Positions 34,958 through 44,474 are shown, counted from the stretch's first letter. The stretch is DNA of 64,000 bases from Pseudomonas sp. G2-4 (GCF_030064125.1 NZ_CP125957.1:5016501-5080500), one strand, 5' to 3'. A program made the numbers and translations. Notes: generated from the sequence alone by a model not told the origin.

Positions 34958-36193
34958 TCACTCCGGCTTGCGACGCCCAAACCCCGGACGCTGCCCGGAA
35001 CCTGCCGGTGCGCCACGGCGCTTGCCCGATGGCGTGTCGCGGTCGACCAGGACGATGCCCGGGCGCTTTTTCGGTGCTGGCTTGGCCGGGCGCTTGGTGT
35101 CAGCCGGGCGATCGGCCACTGGCGTGCCACGGCCAGCAGGAGCACCGCGACCTTCGCCGCGCTCAGTGCGACCATTGGCCGGACGTGGCGTGCGCGGGCC
35201 GCGCTCACCGTCCTGGCGTGCCGCAGGCTTACGGGCCGGGCGTTCGCCTTCGATCTGCGGCTCGCGGGAAGGACGTGGGCCGGTCGGCGCGCCCTCGGCA
35301 GCCGGGCGCAGCGTACGCACGCGCTCGGTCTTGCCCATCGGACGCGAAGACTTGCGCTGCATCCGCTCCAGCTTGTCCTTGCTCTTGGCGGTCATCTGCG
35401 GCATCGCCACAGGCTGGAGGCCGACTTCGGCCGCCAGGATGTCGACTTCGTACTGGCTCATTTCGCGCCAGCGGCCCATCGGCAGGTCAGAGTTGAGGAA
35501 CACCGGGCCGAAACGCACGCGCTTCAGGCGGCTGACCACCAGCCCCTGGGACTCCCACAAACGCCGCACTTCACGGTTACGGCCTTCCATCACGACGCAG
35601 TGGTACCAATGGTTGAAACCTTCGCCTCCCGGCGCCTGCTTGATGTCGGTGAAACGCGCCGGGCCGTCTTCCAGCACCACGCCAGCCTTCAGGCGCTCGA
35701 TCATCTCGTCGTCGACTTCGCCCCGCACGCGCACGGCGTATTCGCGGTCCATTTCGTAGGACGGGTGCATCAGGCGGTTGGCCAGTTCACCGTCGGTGGT
35801 GAACATCAGCAGACCGGTGGTGTTGATGTCCAGGCGACCGATGTTGATCCAACGGCCTTCTTTAGGACGCGGCATCTTGTCGAACACGGTCGGACGGCCT
35901 TCCGGGTCGTCACGGGTGCAGATCTCACCGTCGGGTTTGTTGTACATGATCACGCGGCGCACCGCTTCGGCGGCTTCTTCGCGCTTGATCACCTTGCCAT
36001 CGATGGTGATAGCGTCGTGCATGTCGACACGCAGGCCCAAGGTGGCATCTTTGCCGTTGACCTTGATCCGGCCCTGGGTGATCCAGGCTTCCACGTCGCG
36101 GCGCGAGCCGACGCCGATCCGGGCGAGAACCTTTTGCAGCTTCTCGCCTGCTGGGCCGATTTCCTGGCTGTCGTTCTGGTCTAGGTCTTTCAT
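34958..36193 (-). CDS. rluB: 23S rRNA pseudouridine synthase RluB
   Basis: A 411-residue protein. An S4-like RNA-binding domain comes first (EKLQKVLARIGVGSRRDVEAWITQGRIKVNG), then the RsuA-type catalytic core with GRLDINTTGLLMFTTDGELANRLMHP, whose aspartate is catalytic. After about residue 280 there is a long basic tail rich in Arg, Pro, Gly and Lys. It should make a pseudouridine in 23S rRNA near position 2605. The frame opens at 36370, but GGGAGGTG precedes the ATG at 36193. It is the last gene of the scpA-scpB-rluB set. Confidence 0.92.
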   Translation of the reverse strand: MKDLDQNDSQEIGPAGEKLQKVLARIGVGSRRDVEAWITQGRIKVNGKDATLGLRVDMHDAITIDGKVIKREEAAEAVRRVIMYNKPDGEICTRDDPEGRPTVFDKMPRPKEGRWINIGRLDINTTGLLMFTTDGELANRLMHPSYEMDREYAVRVRGEVDDEMIERLKAGVVLEDGPARFTDIKQAPGGEGFNHWYHCVVMEGRNREVRRLWESQGLVVSRLKRVRFGPVFLNSDLPMGRWREMSQYEVDILAAEVGLQPVAMPQMTAKSKDKLERMQRKSSRPMGKTERVRTLRPAAEGAPTGPRPSREPQIEGERPARKPAARQDGERGPRTPRPANGRTERGEGRGAPAGRGTPVADRPADTKRPAKPAPKKRPGIVLVDRDTPSGKRRGAPAGSGQRPGFGRRKPE

Positions 36194-36376
36194 TCTGGGC
36201 ACCTCCCGGTGTGGTCGGGTCAGGCGCTTGGCCTGACGCTTTGAAAACGGGTCTTTGGCGAAGGCTTCGCCGAAGGGTCGCGAATCATACGCCTGTTGAG
36301 GCGATTGCGCATCAGAGACTAGCTGATCGACGAACGTCCGGTACTTTTTCCGCCGACCGGTGCGGCGCACGACTCC

Positions 36377-36518
36377 TGTGGGAGCTAGCCCGCTCGCGAT
36401 TGCCAGCGTTGGCTGTCAGACCGCTATCGCGAGCAAGCTCGCTCCCACAGGGAATTGGGGTGTGCAGGGCTCCTGTGACCATCGCAGATCCATTGTGGGA
36501 GCGAGCTTGCTCGCGATA
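36377..36518. repeat. REP type B degenerate pair plus single copy
   Basis: An inverted pair spans 36377-36449, its left copy altered (GAGCTAGCCCGCTC). A further direct copy lies at 36494-36518. This is the only content of the 350-bp gap between scpB and rluB. Confidence 0.8.
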
Positions 36519-36546
36519 GCGGTGGTCCAGTCACCAAAAAATCGGA

Positions 36547-37512
36547 TCAGTCGTCGAGCTGGCGCCGTTCGTTTTCGATCGCTTCGGCCAAGGCCCGGGC
36601 TTCGGCTTCTTCGTCGCTCAGTTCGGGTTCCGGCGGCTGGAGGGCGGCGACGGCGGCCAGCAGTTTCCCCCGGGCTTCGGCAACGCCGAGGATGTCCTCT
36701 TCCGGTTCCGGTTCCGCTTCTGGCTCTGGCTCTGGCTCTGGTTCCACCTCGCTGTCGGGCTCCGCCAGCTTATCCGGCTCCCCTTCAAGCCTAGGCCCCT
36801 CACGCAGCAGGTCGTCGAAATCGGTCTTCAGGCCTTCTTCCATGGTGTCCAGCTCCAGCAACAACGTGTGGAAGCTGGTCTCCTCCTTGGGTTCTTCCGG
36901 TTCTGCGCTGGCATCGGCCAATTCCTGCAGGCCCTGGGGCACCGGCACGTCGTCGAACTCCAGCATCGGTTCGGGTTCCAGCTCCCGCAGTTCGGCCAGG
37001 GGCGGCAGGTCATCCAGGTTCTTCAGGTTGAAGTGATCAAGGAAACCCTTGGTGGTGGCGAACATGGCAGGCTTGCCGGGTACGTCGCGATAGCCAACCA
37101 CACGAATCCATTCGCGCTCCAGCAGTGTCTTGACGATGTGACTGTTGACCGCTACGCCGCGCACGTCCTCGATCTCGCCCCGAGTGATCGGTTGGCGATA
37201 AGCAATCAGTGCCATGGTTTCGAGCATGGCGCGGGAATAGCGCTGCGGCCGCTCCTCCCACAGACGCCCGACCCATGGCGCGAACTTCTCGCGAATCTGC
37301 AGGCGATAACCGGAAGCCACTTCCTTGAGTTCGAAAGCCCGCCCCTCGCAGGACTTACCCAAAAGAGTCAGGGCTTTCTTGAACACGGCCGGCTCCGGCC
37401 GTTCGCCTTCTTCGAAGAGTTCGAACAGCCGTTCCATCGATTGCGGCTTTCCCGAAGCCAACAGGAAAGCTTCAAGCAAGGGCGCCAGCTCGCGGGGTTC
37501 AGTCAGATTCAT
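36547..37512 (-). CDS. scpB: Segregation and condensation protein B
   Basis: A 321-residue ScpB, a winged-helix protein that dimerises and binds ScpA in the SMC condensin-like complex for chromosome segregation. The conserved core is LAPLLEAFLLASGKPQSMERLFELFEE through AMLETMALIAYRQPITRGEIEDVRGV. From about residue 160 on, the protein is very acidic and contains a run of alternating Glu and Pro near residues 250-272, clearly low-complexity. That makes it longer than the ~200-residue proteins of Gram-positive bacteria. Only 11 bp separate it from scpA upstream. Confidence 0.93.
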   Translation of the reverse strand: MNLTEPRELAPLLEAFLLASGKPQSMERLFELFEEGERPEPAVFKKALTLLGKSCEGRAFELKEVASGYRLQIREKFAPWVGRLWEERPQRYSRAMLETMALIAYRQPITRGEIEDVRGVAVNSHIVKTLLEREWIRVVGYRDVPGKPAMFATTKGFLDHFNLKNLDDLPPLAELRELEPEPMLEFDDVPVPQGLQELADASAEPEEPKEETSFHTLLLELDTMEEGLKTDFDDLLREGPRLEGEPDKLAEPDSEVEPEPEPEPEAEPEPEEDILGVAEARGKLLAAVAALQPPEPELSDEEAEARALAEAIENERRQLDD

Positions 37513-37523
37513 TGATTTGCTCG

Positions 37524-38354
37524 TTATTCGGCTCGTGCCCGCACGTGGATCGCTGCGAACGGCTCATTCTGCACCAGCTCGACCAAGGATTCCTTGACCA
37601 ATTCCAAGACCGCCATAAACGTCACCACCACCCCCAACCGCCCCTCCTCGGCGGTGAACAGCTCGACGAAAGGCACGAAACCACCGCCCTTGAGCCGTTC
37701 CAGCACATCGCTCATGCGCTCGCGGGTGGACAGCGCTTCGCGGCTGACCTGGTGACTTTCAAACATATCGCCCCGGCGCAGGACCTCGGCCATGGACATC
37801 AGCAACTCTTCCAGGCTGACGTCCGGCAGCAACTTGCGCGCCCGAGCCTCCGGCGCATCAAGCTTGGGCACCACCACGTCGCGTCCGACCCGGTCCAAGC
37901 CATCGAGGCCTTCGGCGGCGACCTTGAAGCGCTCGTATTCCTGCAAGCGTCGGATCAGCTCGGCACGCGGGTCGTCTTCTTCCGCTTCGACCTCCGCCGA
38001 GCGCGGTAGCAGCATCCGCGACTTGATCTCGGCCAGCATGGCCGCCATCACCAGGTATTCCGCCGCCAACTCCAGGCGCACCGACTGCATCAGTTCGACG
38101 TAGCCCATGTACTGGCGGGTGATTTCCGCCACCGGGATGTCGAGGATGTTGATGTTCTGTTTGCGGATCAGGTACAGCAGCAAGTCGAGCGGGCCCTCGA
38201 AGGCCTCGAGGAACACTTCCAGCGCATCCGGCGGGATGTACAGGTCCAGGGGCATTTCCATGACCGCCTGGCCATAGACCATGGCAAACGGCAGTTCTTG
38301 CTGCGCGCCGGCCTGGCTGTCCGCGCTATCCACGGCGGCTTCCACAGCGGACAT
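37524..38354 (-). CDS. scpA: Segregation and condensation protein A
   Basis: A 276-residue kleisin subunit of the SMC-ScpAB complex, with EAFEGPLDLLLYLIRKQNINILDIPVAEITRQY at the N-terminal SMC-binding region and a C-terminal winged-helix (VVVTFMAVLELVKESLVELVQ). The start at 38354 adds about 35 residues before the core; the later ATGs at residues 25 and 32 are alternatives. It abuts the YciO-like gene with no gap, indicating one operon. Confidence 0.92.
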   Translation of the reverse strand: MSAVEAAVDSADSQAGAQQELPFAMVYGQAVMEMPLDLYIPPDALEVFLEAFEGPLDLLLYLIRKQNINILDIPVAEITRQYMGYVELMQSVRLELAAEYLVMAAMLAEIKSRMLLPRSAEVEAEEDDPRAELIRRLQEYERFKVAAEGLDGLDRVGRDVVVPKLDAPEARARKLLPDVSLEELLMSMAEVLRRGDMFESHQVSREALSTRERMSDVLERLKGGGFVPFVELFTAEEGRLGVVVTFMAVLELVKESLVELVQNEPFAAIHVRARAE

Positions 38355-38984
38355 TCAGGCCTCGACCAGGAACGGCGCCGGATCGCCGCAACCGACGCGT
38401 ACCACTTGCGGTTCGCCGTCGGCCAGGTTGATCACCGTGGACGCCGCCATGCCGCCGAAACCGCCGTCGATGATCAGGTCCACCTGATGTTCGAGCAACT
38501 GACGCATTTCGTAAGGATCGGTCATCGGCTCGGTCTCGCCAGGCATGATCAACGTCACGCTCATCAGTGGCTCACCCAGCTCCGCCAGCAGTGCCAGGGC
38601 AATGGGGTGGCTCGGCACCCGCAGGCCGATGGTGCGTTTTTTCGGGTGCAGCAACAGCCGCGGGACTTCCCGGGTGGCGTTGAGGATAAAGGTGTACGGC
38701 CCTGGCAAATGGGCCTTGAGCAGGCGGAAGGTACCGGTGTCGATCTTGGCGAACAGACCCAACTGCGACAGGTCGCTGCAAATCAATGCGAAGTTGTGCT
38801 TGTCATCCAACTGACGCAGGCGTCTCACCCGCTCCACGGCGTTCTTGTCGCCGATCTGGCAGCCAATGGCGTAGGCGGAGTCGGTGGGATAAATCACGAC
38901 GCCACCGCCACGGATGATTTCAACCGCCTGTTTGATCAGGCGCGCTTGCGGGTTTTCCGGATGAATCTGGAAAAATTGACTCAC
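38355..38984 (-). CDS. YciO/Sua5-family (threonylcarbamoyl-AMP synthase-like) protein
   Basis: A 209-residue protein with the YrdC-type nucleotide-binding fold: LIKQAVEIIRGGGVVIYPTDSAYAIGCQIGDKNAVERVRRLR, then GPYTFILNATREVPR. The family includes the enzyme making threonylcarbamoyl-AMP for tRNA t6A, but the YciO branch may do something else. I chose the GTG at 38984 with AGGTAG upstream. The longer frame would run into the preceding gene. Order PHP-yciO-...-rluB resembles the E. coli yciV-yciO-rluB region. Confidence 0.85.
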   Translation of the reverse strand: MSQFFQIHPENPQARLIKQAVEIIRGGGVVIYPTDSAYAIGCQIGDKNAVERVRRLRQLDDKHNFALICSDLSQLGLFAKIDTGTFRLLKAHLPGPYTFILNATREVPRLLLHPKKRTIGLRVPSHPIALALLAELGEPLMSVTLIMPGETEPMTDPYEMRQLLEHQVDLIIDGGFGGMAASTVINLADGEPQVVRVGCGDPAPFLVEA

Positions 38985-38997
38985 ATGTTCTACCTGT

Positions 38998-39861
38998 TCA
39001 GACGGCGGCGGTAACGGGATCATGTTTGAATCTACACCAAAGCGGTGGCAGATCTTCCGGCAACGGGCGGTATTCGCCAATCTCGGACCAGCCTCCAGGG
39101 CCATGGAAATCACTGCCGGCGGTGACCAGCAGGCCGAACTCACGGGCCAGAATCGCCAGGCTGCCGACCTGCTCGGCCGGCTGATGGCCGTTGACCACCT
39201 CGATGGCATGGCCCCCTGCTTGAATATAGTCGCCGATCAGGCGCCGGCGCTTGCTACGAGTGAAGTCATAGTGCCACGGATGCGCCAGGCTGACCCAGGC
39301 GCCAGCGGCCCGCAGGGTCTCGACGGTTTCCTCGAGCGTCGGCCAGTGCTGTTTGACGTCCCCCAGCTTGCCAGCGCCCAACCACTTGCGGAACGCTTCA
39401 GCGCGGTCCTTGACGAACCCTTCGCGCACCATCCAGTCGGCAAAGTGTGGCCGGGCCGGTGCATTGCCGCTGTCACCCAGTTCCTGCTGGATCTGCCGGG
39501 CGCCTTCCAGCGCACCGGGCATGCCCTTGAGGGCCAGCTTGCGGCTGATCTCTTCGGAGCGCAGCCAGCGGCCGTCGCGTAATTGGGCGATAGCCCGAAC
39601 CAGCGCCGGGGCATTCACATCAAAACCGTAGCCCAGCACGTGGATGGTCGCCCCACCCCAGGTACAAGACAACTCAACCCCATTGACCAACTGCATGCCC
39701 AACGCCGTGGCGGCGCTACGGGCCTCGTCGAGGCCTTCGAGGGTGTCGTGATCGGTCAGGGCCAGGACTCGCACGCCGTGCTCGAACGCCCGCGCCACCA
39801 GAACCGCAGGCGCCAAGGCGCCATCGGAGGCCGTGCTGTGGCAGTGCAAATCAACATTCAC
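38998..39861 (-). CDS. rnm: PHP-domain phosphoesterase (RNase AM/YciV type)
   Basis: A 287-residue protein with the PHP metal-binding motifs [28 protein letters not shown] and, near the end, GSDFHGPGG. It matches E. coli YciV/RNase AM, which removes 5' nucleotides from RNA, including rRNA maturation, and 3',5'-bisphosphate. The start at 39861 ([12 protein letters not shown]) fits. It is the first gene of the minus-strand unit that continues into scpAB-rluB and is divergent from yciB. Confidence 0.88.
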   Translation of the reverse strand: MNVDLHCHSTASDGALAPAVLVARAFEHGVRVLALTDHDTLEGLDEARSAATALGMQLVNGVELSCTWGGATIHVLGYGFDVNAPALVRAIAQLRDGRWLRSEEISRKLALKGMPGALEGARQIQQELGDSGNAPARPHFADWMVREGFVKDRAEAFRKWLGAGKLGDVKQHWPTLEETVETLRAAGAWVSLAHPWHYDFTRSKRRRLIGDYIQAGGHAIEVVNGHQPAEQVGSLAILAREFGLLVTAGSDFHGPGGWSEIGEYRPLPEDLPPLWCRFKHDPVTAAV

Positions 39862-39948
39862 GAGAGTTTGTTACCTCAAATCAGCTGGCCCTATCGCGGC
39901 CAAGGATGTTTGTTATTATGCCGCCACATCCTGCTTCTGGCTGCCACT

Positions 39949-40545
39949 GTGAAACAATTCATCGACTTCATCCCGCTCCTGCTGTTTTTCATCGTCTACA
40001 AACTTGATCCACGGACCGTCGATATCGCCGGTCATTCCTTGACTGTAGGCGGCATCTACAGCGCCACCGCGATGCTGATCATCAGTTCCCTGGTGGTCTA
40101 CGGCGCGCTGTTCGTGTCCCAGCGCAAGCTGGAGAAGAGCCAGTGGCTGACCCTGATCGCCTGCCTCGTGTTCGGTAGCCTGACCCTGGCGTTCCACAGC
40201 GAAACCTTCCTTAAATGGAAAGCCCCGGTGGTCAACTGGCTGTTCGCACTGGCCTTCATCGGCAGCCACTTCATCGGTGATCGCCTGCTGATCAAGCGCA
40301 TCATGGGCCACGCCGTGAACCTGCCCGACCTGATCTGGACCCGGTTGAACATCGCCTGGATCGCATTTTTCCTGTTCTGCGGCGCCGCCAATCTGTTTGT
40401 CGCGTTCACGTACCAGGACTACTGGGTCGACTTCAAGGTCTTCGGCAGCCTGGGCATGACGCTGCTGTTCCTGATTGCCCAGGGCATCTACCTGGCCCGT
40501 CATCTGCACGATGCAGACACCACCACGCCAAAAACCGAGGACTGA
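39949..40545 (+). CDS. yciB: YciB/IspZ inner-membrane septation-associated protein
   Basis: A 198-residue protein with five or six membrane helices. The start [19 protein letters not shown] and the block [35 protein letters not shown] are characteristic of YciB (septation protein A), which is linked to cell envelope elongation and division. I chose the GTG at 39949; the ribosome binding site is weak. It ends 1 bp before the next gene. Confidence 0.93.
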   Translation: MKQFIDFIPLLLFFIVYKLDPRTVDIAGHSLTVGGIYSATAMLIISSLVVYGALFVSQRKLEKSQWLTLIACLVFGSLTLAFHSETFLKWKAPVVNWLFALAFIGSHFIGDRLLIKRIMGHAVNLPDLIWTRLNIAWIAFFLFCGAANLFVAFTYQDYWVDFKVFGSLGMTLLFLIAQGIYLARHLHDADTTTPKTED

Positions 40546-40546
40546 C

Positions 40547-40846
40547 ATGCTCTACGCAATCATTGCCACCGACGTCGCCAACTCCCTGGAAAAACGCCTG
40601 GCCAACCGCCCCGCGCACCTGGAGCGCCTGCAACAGCTCAAGGCCGAAGGCCGCATCGTGCTGGCTGGTCCGCTCCCGGCGGTAGACAGCAATGACCCGG
40701 GCGCCGCAGGGTTCACCGGCAGCCTGATCGTGGCCGAGTTCGACTCCCTCGCAGCTGCCCAGGCCTGGGCCGAGGCCGACCCGTTCGTAGCCTGCGGCGT
40801 CTATGCCAATGTCGTGGTCAAGCCGTTCAAGCAAGTCCTGCCCTGA
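40547..40846 (+). CDS. yciI: YciI-family protein
   Basis: A 99-residue ferredoxin-like fold protein: [31 protein letters not shown], with the conserved RxxHLxRL, and [25 protein letters not shown]. Residues His and Asp of the family's possible acid/base dyad are present. Function is not well defined. It follows yciB immediately, as in E. coli-like arrangements. Confidence 0.9.
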   Translation: MLYAIIATDVANSLEKRLANRPAHLERLQQLKAEGRIVLAGPLPAVDSNDPGAAGFTGSLIVAEFDSLAAAQAWAEADPFVACGVYANVVVKPFKQVLP

Positions 40847-40952
40847 ATCCCCAGGGGCGATGAGTCTTGCCGGCTCATTGCGCCCGATTGCTCATTGTTC
40901 TCGTTGGCCTGCCGACAACCTGTCTAATCTCGATTGGAATTCAGGAGTTGCA

Positions 40953-41363
40953 ATGCGCAAAGGTCCGTTGTGCCTGTTGTTGGTCACGTTGGCGATCGGG
41001 GCTCCCGCCCATGGTGAAGAAAACACCGAGGGCAGCCATTCGGCGCCCTTGTCCCTGAGCGCCGGCAGCCATATCGCCGAGCTGCAGCAACGCTTGAAAG
41101 ACAGCGAACGCCAGCGCGAAGAGCTGGGCAGACAACTGCAAAACGCCGACAGCGAACGCGAGAGCGCGTTGCTGGCCCGGTTACGCCAGGAGAACCAGCG
41201 CCTGAAGCTGCAACTCAAGGAAGCCCAGGCCAGCCCTCTGCCACGCCTGTTGACCGATCAACAGCAATGGTTCGTCATTGGCGCCGGGGTAGCGCTATTG
41301 GCCCTGCTCTGCGGTATCTTTGCCAGCGGTGGACGTAGACAACGTCGGCAATGGCTAAATTGA
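40953..41363 (+). CDS. Periplasmic coiled-coil protein with C-terminal membrane anchor
   Basis: A 136-residue protein: signal peptide (residues 1-20, MRKGPLCLLLVTLAIGAPAHG), a coiled coil of about 50 residues (AELQQRLKDSERQREELGRQ...), then a membrane helix (WFVIGAGVALLALLCGIFA) and a basic tail RRQRRQW. The coil-helix-basic-tail layout resembles the end of YgiM-type SH3 proteins, but no SH3 domain is present. AGGAG precedes the ATG at 40953. It ends 7 bp before the response regulator, so it may belong to the envelope-stress transcript. Confidence 0.75.
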   Translation: MRKGPLCLLLVTLAIGAPAHGEENTEGSHSAPLSLSAGSHIAELQQRLKDSERQREELGRQLQNADSERESALLARLRQENQRLKLQLKEAQASPLPRLLTDQQQWFVIGAGVALLALLCGIFASGGRRQRRQWLN

Positions 41364-41370
41364 GTGAGTC

Positions 41371-42048
41371 ATGAGCGAGCTGTTACTGATTGATGATGAC
41401 CAGGAGCTGTGTGAGCTCCTCGGCAGTTGGCTGGGCCAGGAAGGTTTCCAGGTCCGCGCCTGCCATGACGGCCAGAGTGCTCGCAAGGCCCTGGCCGAAA
41501 CCGCCCCGGCGGCGGTGGTGCTGGATGTGATGCTGCCCGACGGCAGCGGCCTGGAACTGCTCAAGCAGTTGCGCAACGATCACCCGGAACTGCCGGTGCT
41601 GATGCTTTCGGCCCGGGGCGAGCCGCTGGACCGCATCCTTGGCCTGGAACTGGGCGCTGACGACTACCTCGCCAAGCCCTGCGACCCCCGCGAACTGACC
41701 GCCCGCCTGCGCGCCGTCTTGCGCCGCAGCCATCCGACGGCGGTGTCCAGCCAGATCGAATTGGGGGACCTGACCTTCAGCCCGGTGCGTGGCGTGGTCA
41801 GCATCGATGAACAGGAACAGACCCTCACCGTTTCCGAAAGCCGCTTGCTCGAAGCGCTACTCAAGCAACCGGGCGAGCCGCTGGACAAGCAGGAACTGGC
41901 GCAGATCGCCTTGGGCCGCAAACTCACCCTGTACGACCGTAGCCTCGATATGCACGTGAGCAACCTGCGCAAGAAAATCGGCCCCCACCCCGACGGGCGC
42001 CCACGCATTGTCGCCCTGCGTAGCCGGGGTTATTACTACAGTCTCTAG
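41371..42048 (+). CDS. cpxR: CpxR-like OmpR-family response regulator
   Basis: A 225-residue regulator with a receiver domain (LLIDDDQELCELLGSWL, phospho-acceptor Asp in VVLDVMLPDG, Lys in DDYLAKP) and a C-terminal winged helix (DRSLDMHVSNLRKKIG). CpxR is suggested by the sequence and by the downstream Spy-like and sensor-kinase genes. In the P. aeruginosa arrangement as I recall it, regulator, LTXXQ protein and kinase are in this order. Autoregulation with the Spy gene is likely. Confidence 0.8.
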   Translation: MSELLLIDDDQELCELLGSWLGQEGFQVRACHDGQSARKALAETAPAAVVLDVMLPDGSGLELLKQLRNDHPELPVLMLSARGEPLDRILGLELGADDYLAKPCDPRELTARLRAVLRRSHPTAVSSQIELGDLTFSPVRGVVSIDEQEQTLTVSESRLLEALLKQPGEPLDKQELAQIALGRKLTLYDRSLDMHVSNLRKKIGPHPDGRPRIVALRSRGYYYSL

Positions 42049-42081
42049 GACACTGTTTGGACCGAGGGGCATGGCTAACCT

Positions 42082-42173
42082 GTGGCGAGGGAGCTTGCTC
42101 CCGCTCGGTTGCGCAGCGACCGCAAAATCTCGGGGCCGCTTCGCAGCCCAGCGGGAGCAAGCTCCCTCGCCAC
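42082..42173. repeat. REP type A inverted pair (REPIN)
   Basis: Two inverse copies of GTGGCGAGGGAGCTTGCTCC between the response regulator and the Spy-like gene, interrupting the otherwise compact stress-response gene set. Confidence 0.85.
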
Positions 42174-42341
42174 CTGGTTGCCTTATCTTCAACACAATCG
42201 GTGTGCAGGCTTATTGGTTTTGTAAGCCCTGCACCAAGTCGTCTTTACCCAAGCTTTACGCCCCCCTGACCGCCGCTGACCTTGATCTCCGTAATCTGCA
42301 CACATCCGGAACTGACCGGGAATGAGACAAGGAGATACCCC

Positions 42342-42779
42342 ATGCGCAAGACCCTTATCGCTCTGATGTTCGCTGCCGCCCTGCCTACCGTCGCCATGGC
42401 CATGCCCGAGGGCCCCGGCCCGATGGGTCCGATGGACGGCCCGCGCCACGGCGGGATGATGCATGACAAAGGCCCCTTCAGCGAACTGGACCTGAGCCGC
42501 GAACAACGCCAGCAGATTCGCAAGATCATGGGCGAACAGCGTCACGAACGCCGCGAATTGATGGAGAAGTACCTGGCCAAATTGTCGCCAGCCGATCAGA
42601 AAGCCATGAAAGACGAGGTGGAGGCTCGGCGTGAGAAAGTCGATGCGCAGATTCGTGGGCTGCTGAAGCCTGAACAGCAAAAAGAGTTCGACGCGATTCA
42701 GAAGAAGCAAGCCGAGCGTCGGGCCGAGTGGGCCGAGTTCAAGGCCTGGAAAGCGCAACAACCGCAAAAAGCGCAATAA
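42342..42779 (+). CDS. Spy/CpxP-like periplasmic chaperone (LTXXQ family)
   Basis: A 145-residue protein with a 20-residue signal peptide (cleaved after AMA), a Met/Gly/Pro-rich segment including PRHGGMMHDK that could bind metal, and helical LTXXQ-type repeats (LSREQRQQIRKIM and LKPEQQKEFDAI). The family dampens Cpx signalling or chaperones periplasmic proteins. AAGGAGA precedes the ATG at 42342. A terminator-like hairpin separates it from the kinase gene. Confidence 0.85.
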   Translation: MRKTLIALMFAAALPTVAMAMPEGPGPMGPMDGPRHGGMMHDKGPFSELDLSREQRQQIRKIMGEQRHERRELMEKYLAKLSPADQKAMKDEVEARREKVDAQIRGLLKPEQQKEFDAIQKKQAERRAEWAEFKAWKAQQPQKAQ

Positions 42780-42795
42780 TGCGTTGAAGGTACCC

Positions 42796-42828
42796 AGCCC
42801 AACGGCAAATCGCCGTTGGGCTTTCTTT
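42796..42828 (+). terminator. Terminator/attenuator between spy-like gene and sensor kinase
   Basis: AGCCCAACGGC, five-base loop, GCCGTTGGGCT followed by TTCTTTG. It lies in the 66-bp gap, so only part of the transcripts should reach the kinase gene. Confidence 0.8.
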
Positions 42829-42845
42829 GTTCTCGAGGATTCAAC

Positions 42846-44186
42846 GTGCGTTCATTGTTCTGGCGCATCCTGGCCAGTTTCTGGCTGGCCATCGCCCTGG
42901 TCGGGGGGCTTTCGATTCTTATGGGCCACATGCTGAACCAGGACGCCTGGATCCTCAGTCGCCATCCGGGTCTCAACACGCTGCCCGAAGAGTGGACGCA
43001 AATCTACGAAAGCCAGGGCGAAGACGCGGCCCAGGACATCCTGCAACAACGCAAGCACCAGTATCACATCGACGTCCAGGTGCTCAACGAAAGCGGCGAC
43101 CCGGTGGTCCGCGGCACCTTCCCGCGTCGCGCCGCCGCCTTCGAAGCGCGGCAGAACAATGACGACCGGCGCCTGCCCTGGCGGCGACTGACCGACGAGT
43201 TCACCAGCGCCAAAACGGGCGACACGTACCTGTTCATCTACCGCATCCCCCATCCCGAACTGGACGCCTGGCACCGCGAAAGCCTGCTCTGGCCCCTCAG
43301 CGCATTGGGTATCGCCCTGGTGGTGCTGACCTTGTTCAGCCTGTTGGTGACCCTCTCCATCACCCGCCCGCTGAGTCGCCTGCGCGGTGCGGTGCATGAC
43401 TTGGGCCAAGCCACCTACCAGCAGAACAGCCTCGCCAAGCTCGCCAACCGTCGGGATGAATTCGGTGTGCTCGCCACCGATTTCAACCGCATGGGCGCGC
43501 GCCTGCAAAGCTTGATCGGAAGTCAACGGCAGCTGTTGCGCGACGTGTCCCACGAACTGCGCTCGCCCTTGGCCCGCTTGCGCATCGCCCTGGCATTGGC
43601 TGAACGAGCCAACCCCGAGGAACGTGAAAAGCTCTGGCCTCGCCTGACTCGCGAATGCGATCGCCTGGAAGCGCTGATCAGCGAAATCCTGGTGTTGGCC
43701 CGGGTCGATGCCGACAACGCCAGCGCCGAGGAGGTGGACCTCAACGGCCTGCTGATCACCCTGCAGAAAGATGCGCAGCTGGCTTCACCCGAACAAAACG
43801 TGCAACTGGAAACGGAGCCGAACCTGACCCTCAAGGGCTGGCCAACCATGATCGAGCGGGCGGTGGACAACTTGCTGCGCAACGCCCAGCGCTTCAATCC
43901 CGCCGGACAACCGATCGAGATGCGCGCGGTGCATCAGGGCGAACGGATCCTGATCAGCGTGCGCGACCACGGGCCGGGCGTGGAGGCCGAACACCTGGGC
44001 CAGTTGAGCGAGCCGTTCTACCGCGCCCCCGGCCAGACCGCCGCCGGCCATGGCCTGGGCCTGGCCATTGCGCGCCGTGCCGCCGAACGCCATGGTGGTG
44101 CGCTGGTGCTGGCCAACCATCCTGATGGTGGGTTCATCGCGACTCTGGAGTTGCCATTGGTGCCGGGGGCTGTTGTCCAGCCGTAA
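42846..44186 (+). CDS. cpxA: CpxA-like sensor histidine kinase
   Basis: A 446-residue kinase. Membrane helices lie at about 8-28 and 155-175 with a periplasmic sensor between, followed by HAMP (ITRPLSRLRGAVHDLG). The phospho-acceptor His is in LLRDVSHELRSPLARLRIAL. ATPase boxes are N (NLLRNAQRF), G1 (VRDHGPGV) and G2 (GHGLGLAI). It starts at a GTG at 42846 preceded by GAGGATT. It pairs with the response regulator upstream. Confidence 0.85.
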   Translation: MRSLFWRILASFWLAIALVGGLSILMGHMLNQDAWILSRHPGLNTLPEEWTQIYESQGEDAAQDILQQRKHQYHIDVQVLNESGDPVVRGTFPRRAAAFEARQNNDDRRLPWRRLTDEFTSAKTGDTYLFIYRIPHPELDAWHRESLLWPLSALGIALVVLTLFSLLVTLSITRPLSRLRGAVHDLGQATYQQNSLAKLANRRDEFGVLATDFNRMGARLQSLIGSQRQLLRDVSHELRSPLARLRIALALAERANPEEREKLWPRLTRECDRLEALISEILVLARVDADNASAEEVDLNGLLITLQKDAQLASPEQNVQLETEPNLTLKGWPTMIERAVDNLLRNAQRFNPAGQPIEMRAVHQGERILISVRDHGPGVEAEHLGQLSEPFYRAPGQTAAGHGLGLAIARRAAERHGGALVLANHPDGGFIATLELPLVPGAVVQP

Positions 44187-44235
44187 CCTGCAAATGCACA
44201 GTTGATCTGTTGACTCCAGGGCAATGCTGCACTCT

Positions 44236-44327
44236 GTGGCGAGGGAGCTTGCTCCCGCTGGGCTGCGAAGCGGCCCCAAGATTTTGCGGTTGCTGCGCAA
44301 CCGAGCGGGAGCAAGCTCCCTCGCCAC
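44236..44327. repeat. REP type A inverted pair (REPIN)
   Basis: Direct copy from 44236 and inverse copy ending 44327. It occupies most of the gap before the di-heme protein gene. Confidence 0.85.
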
Positions 44328-44474
44328 AGGGAATCAAGCAAGCCTAAGTGAGCGGTGTTGCCGAACCCAATAGCAAGAGAGCCCCCCTCAAACCAAACGA
44401 TAATTCCTCTTATTCAAACTGCCCCGCCCTGTTAGACTTTGCGCCCTCGTTTCACTCGTCTCCCAGGATGTCCG

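Noticed and set aside
44399..44415. Fur box upstream of the di-heme gene as an annotated site
   Set aside because: Only about 10 of 19 positions match the consensus, too weak for a feature; mentioned only as a finding.
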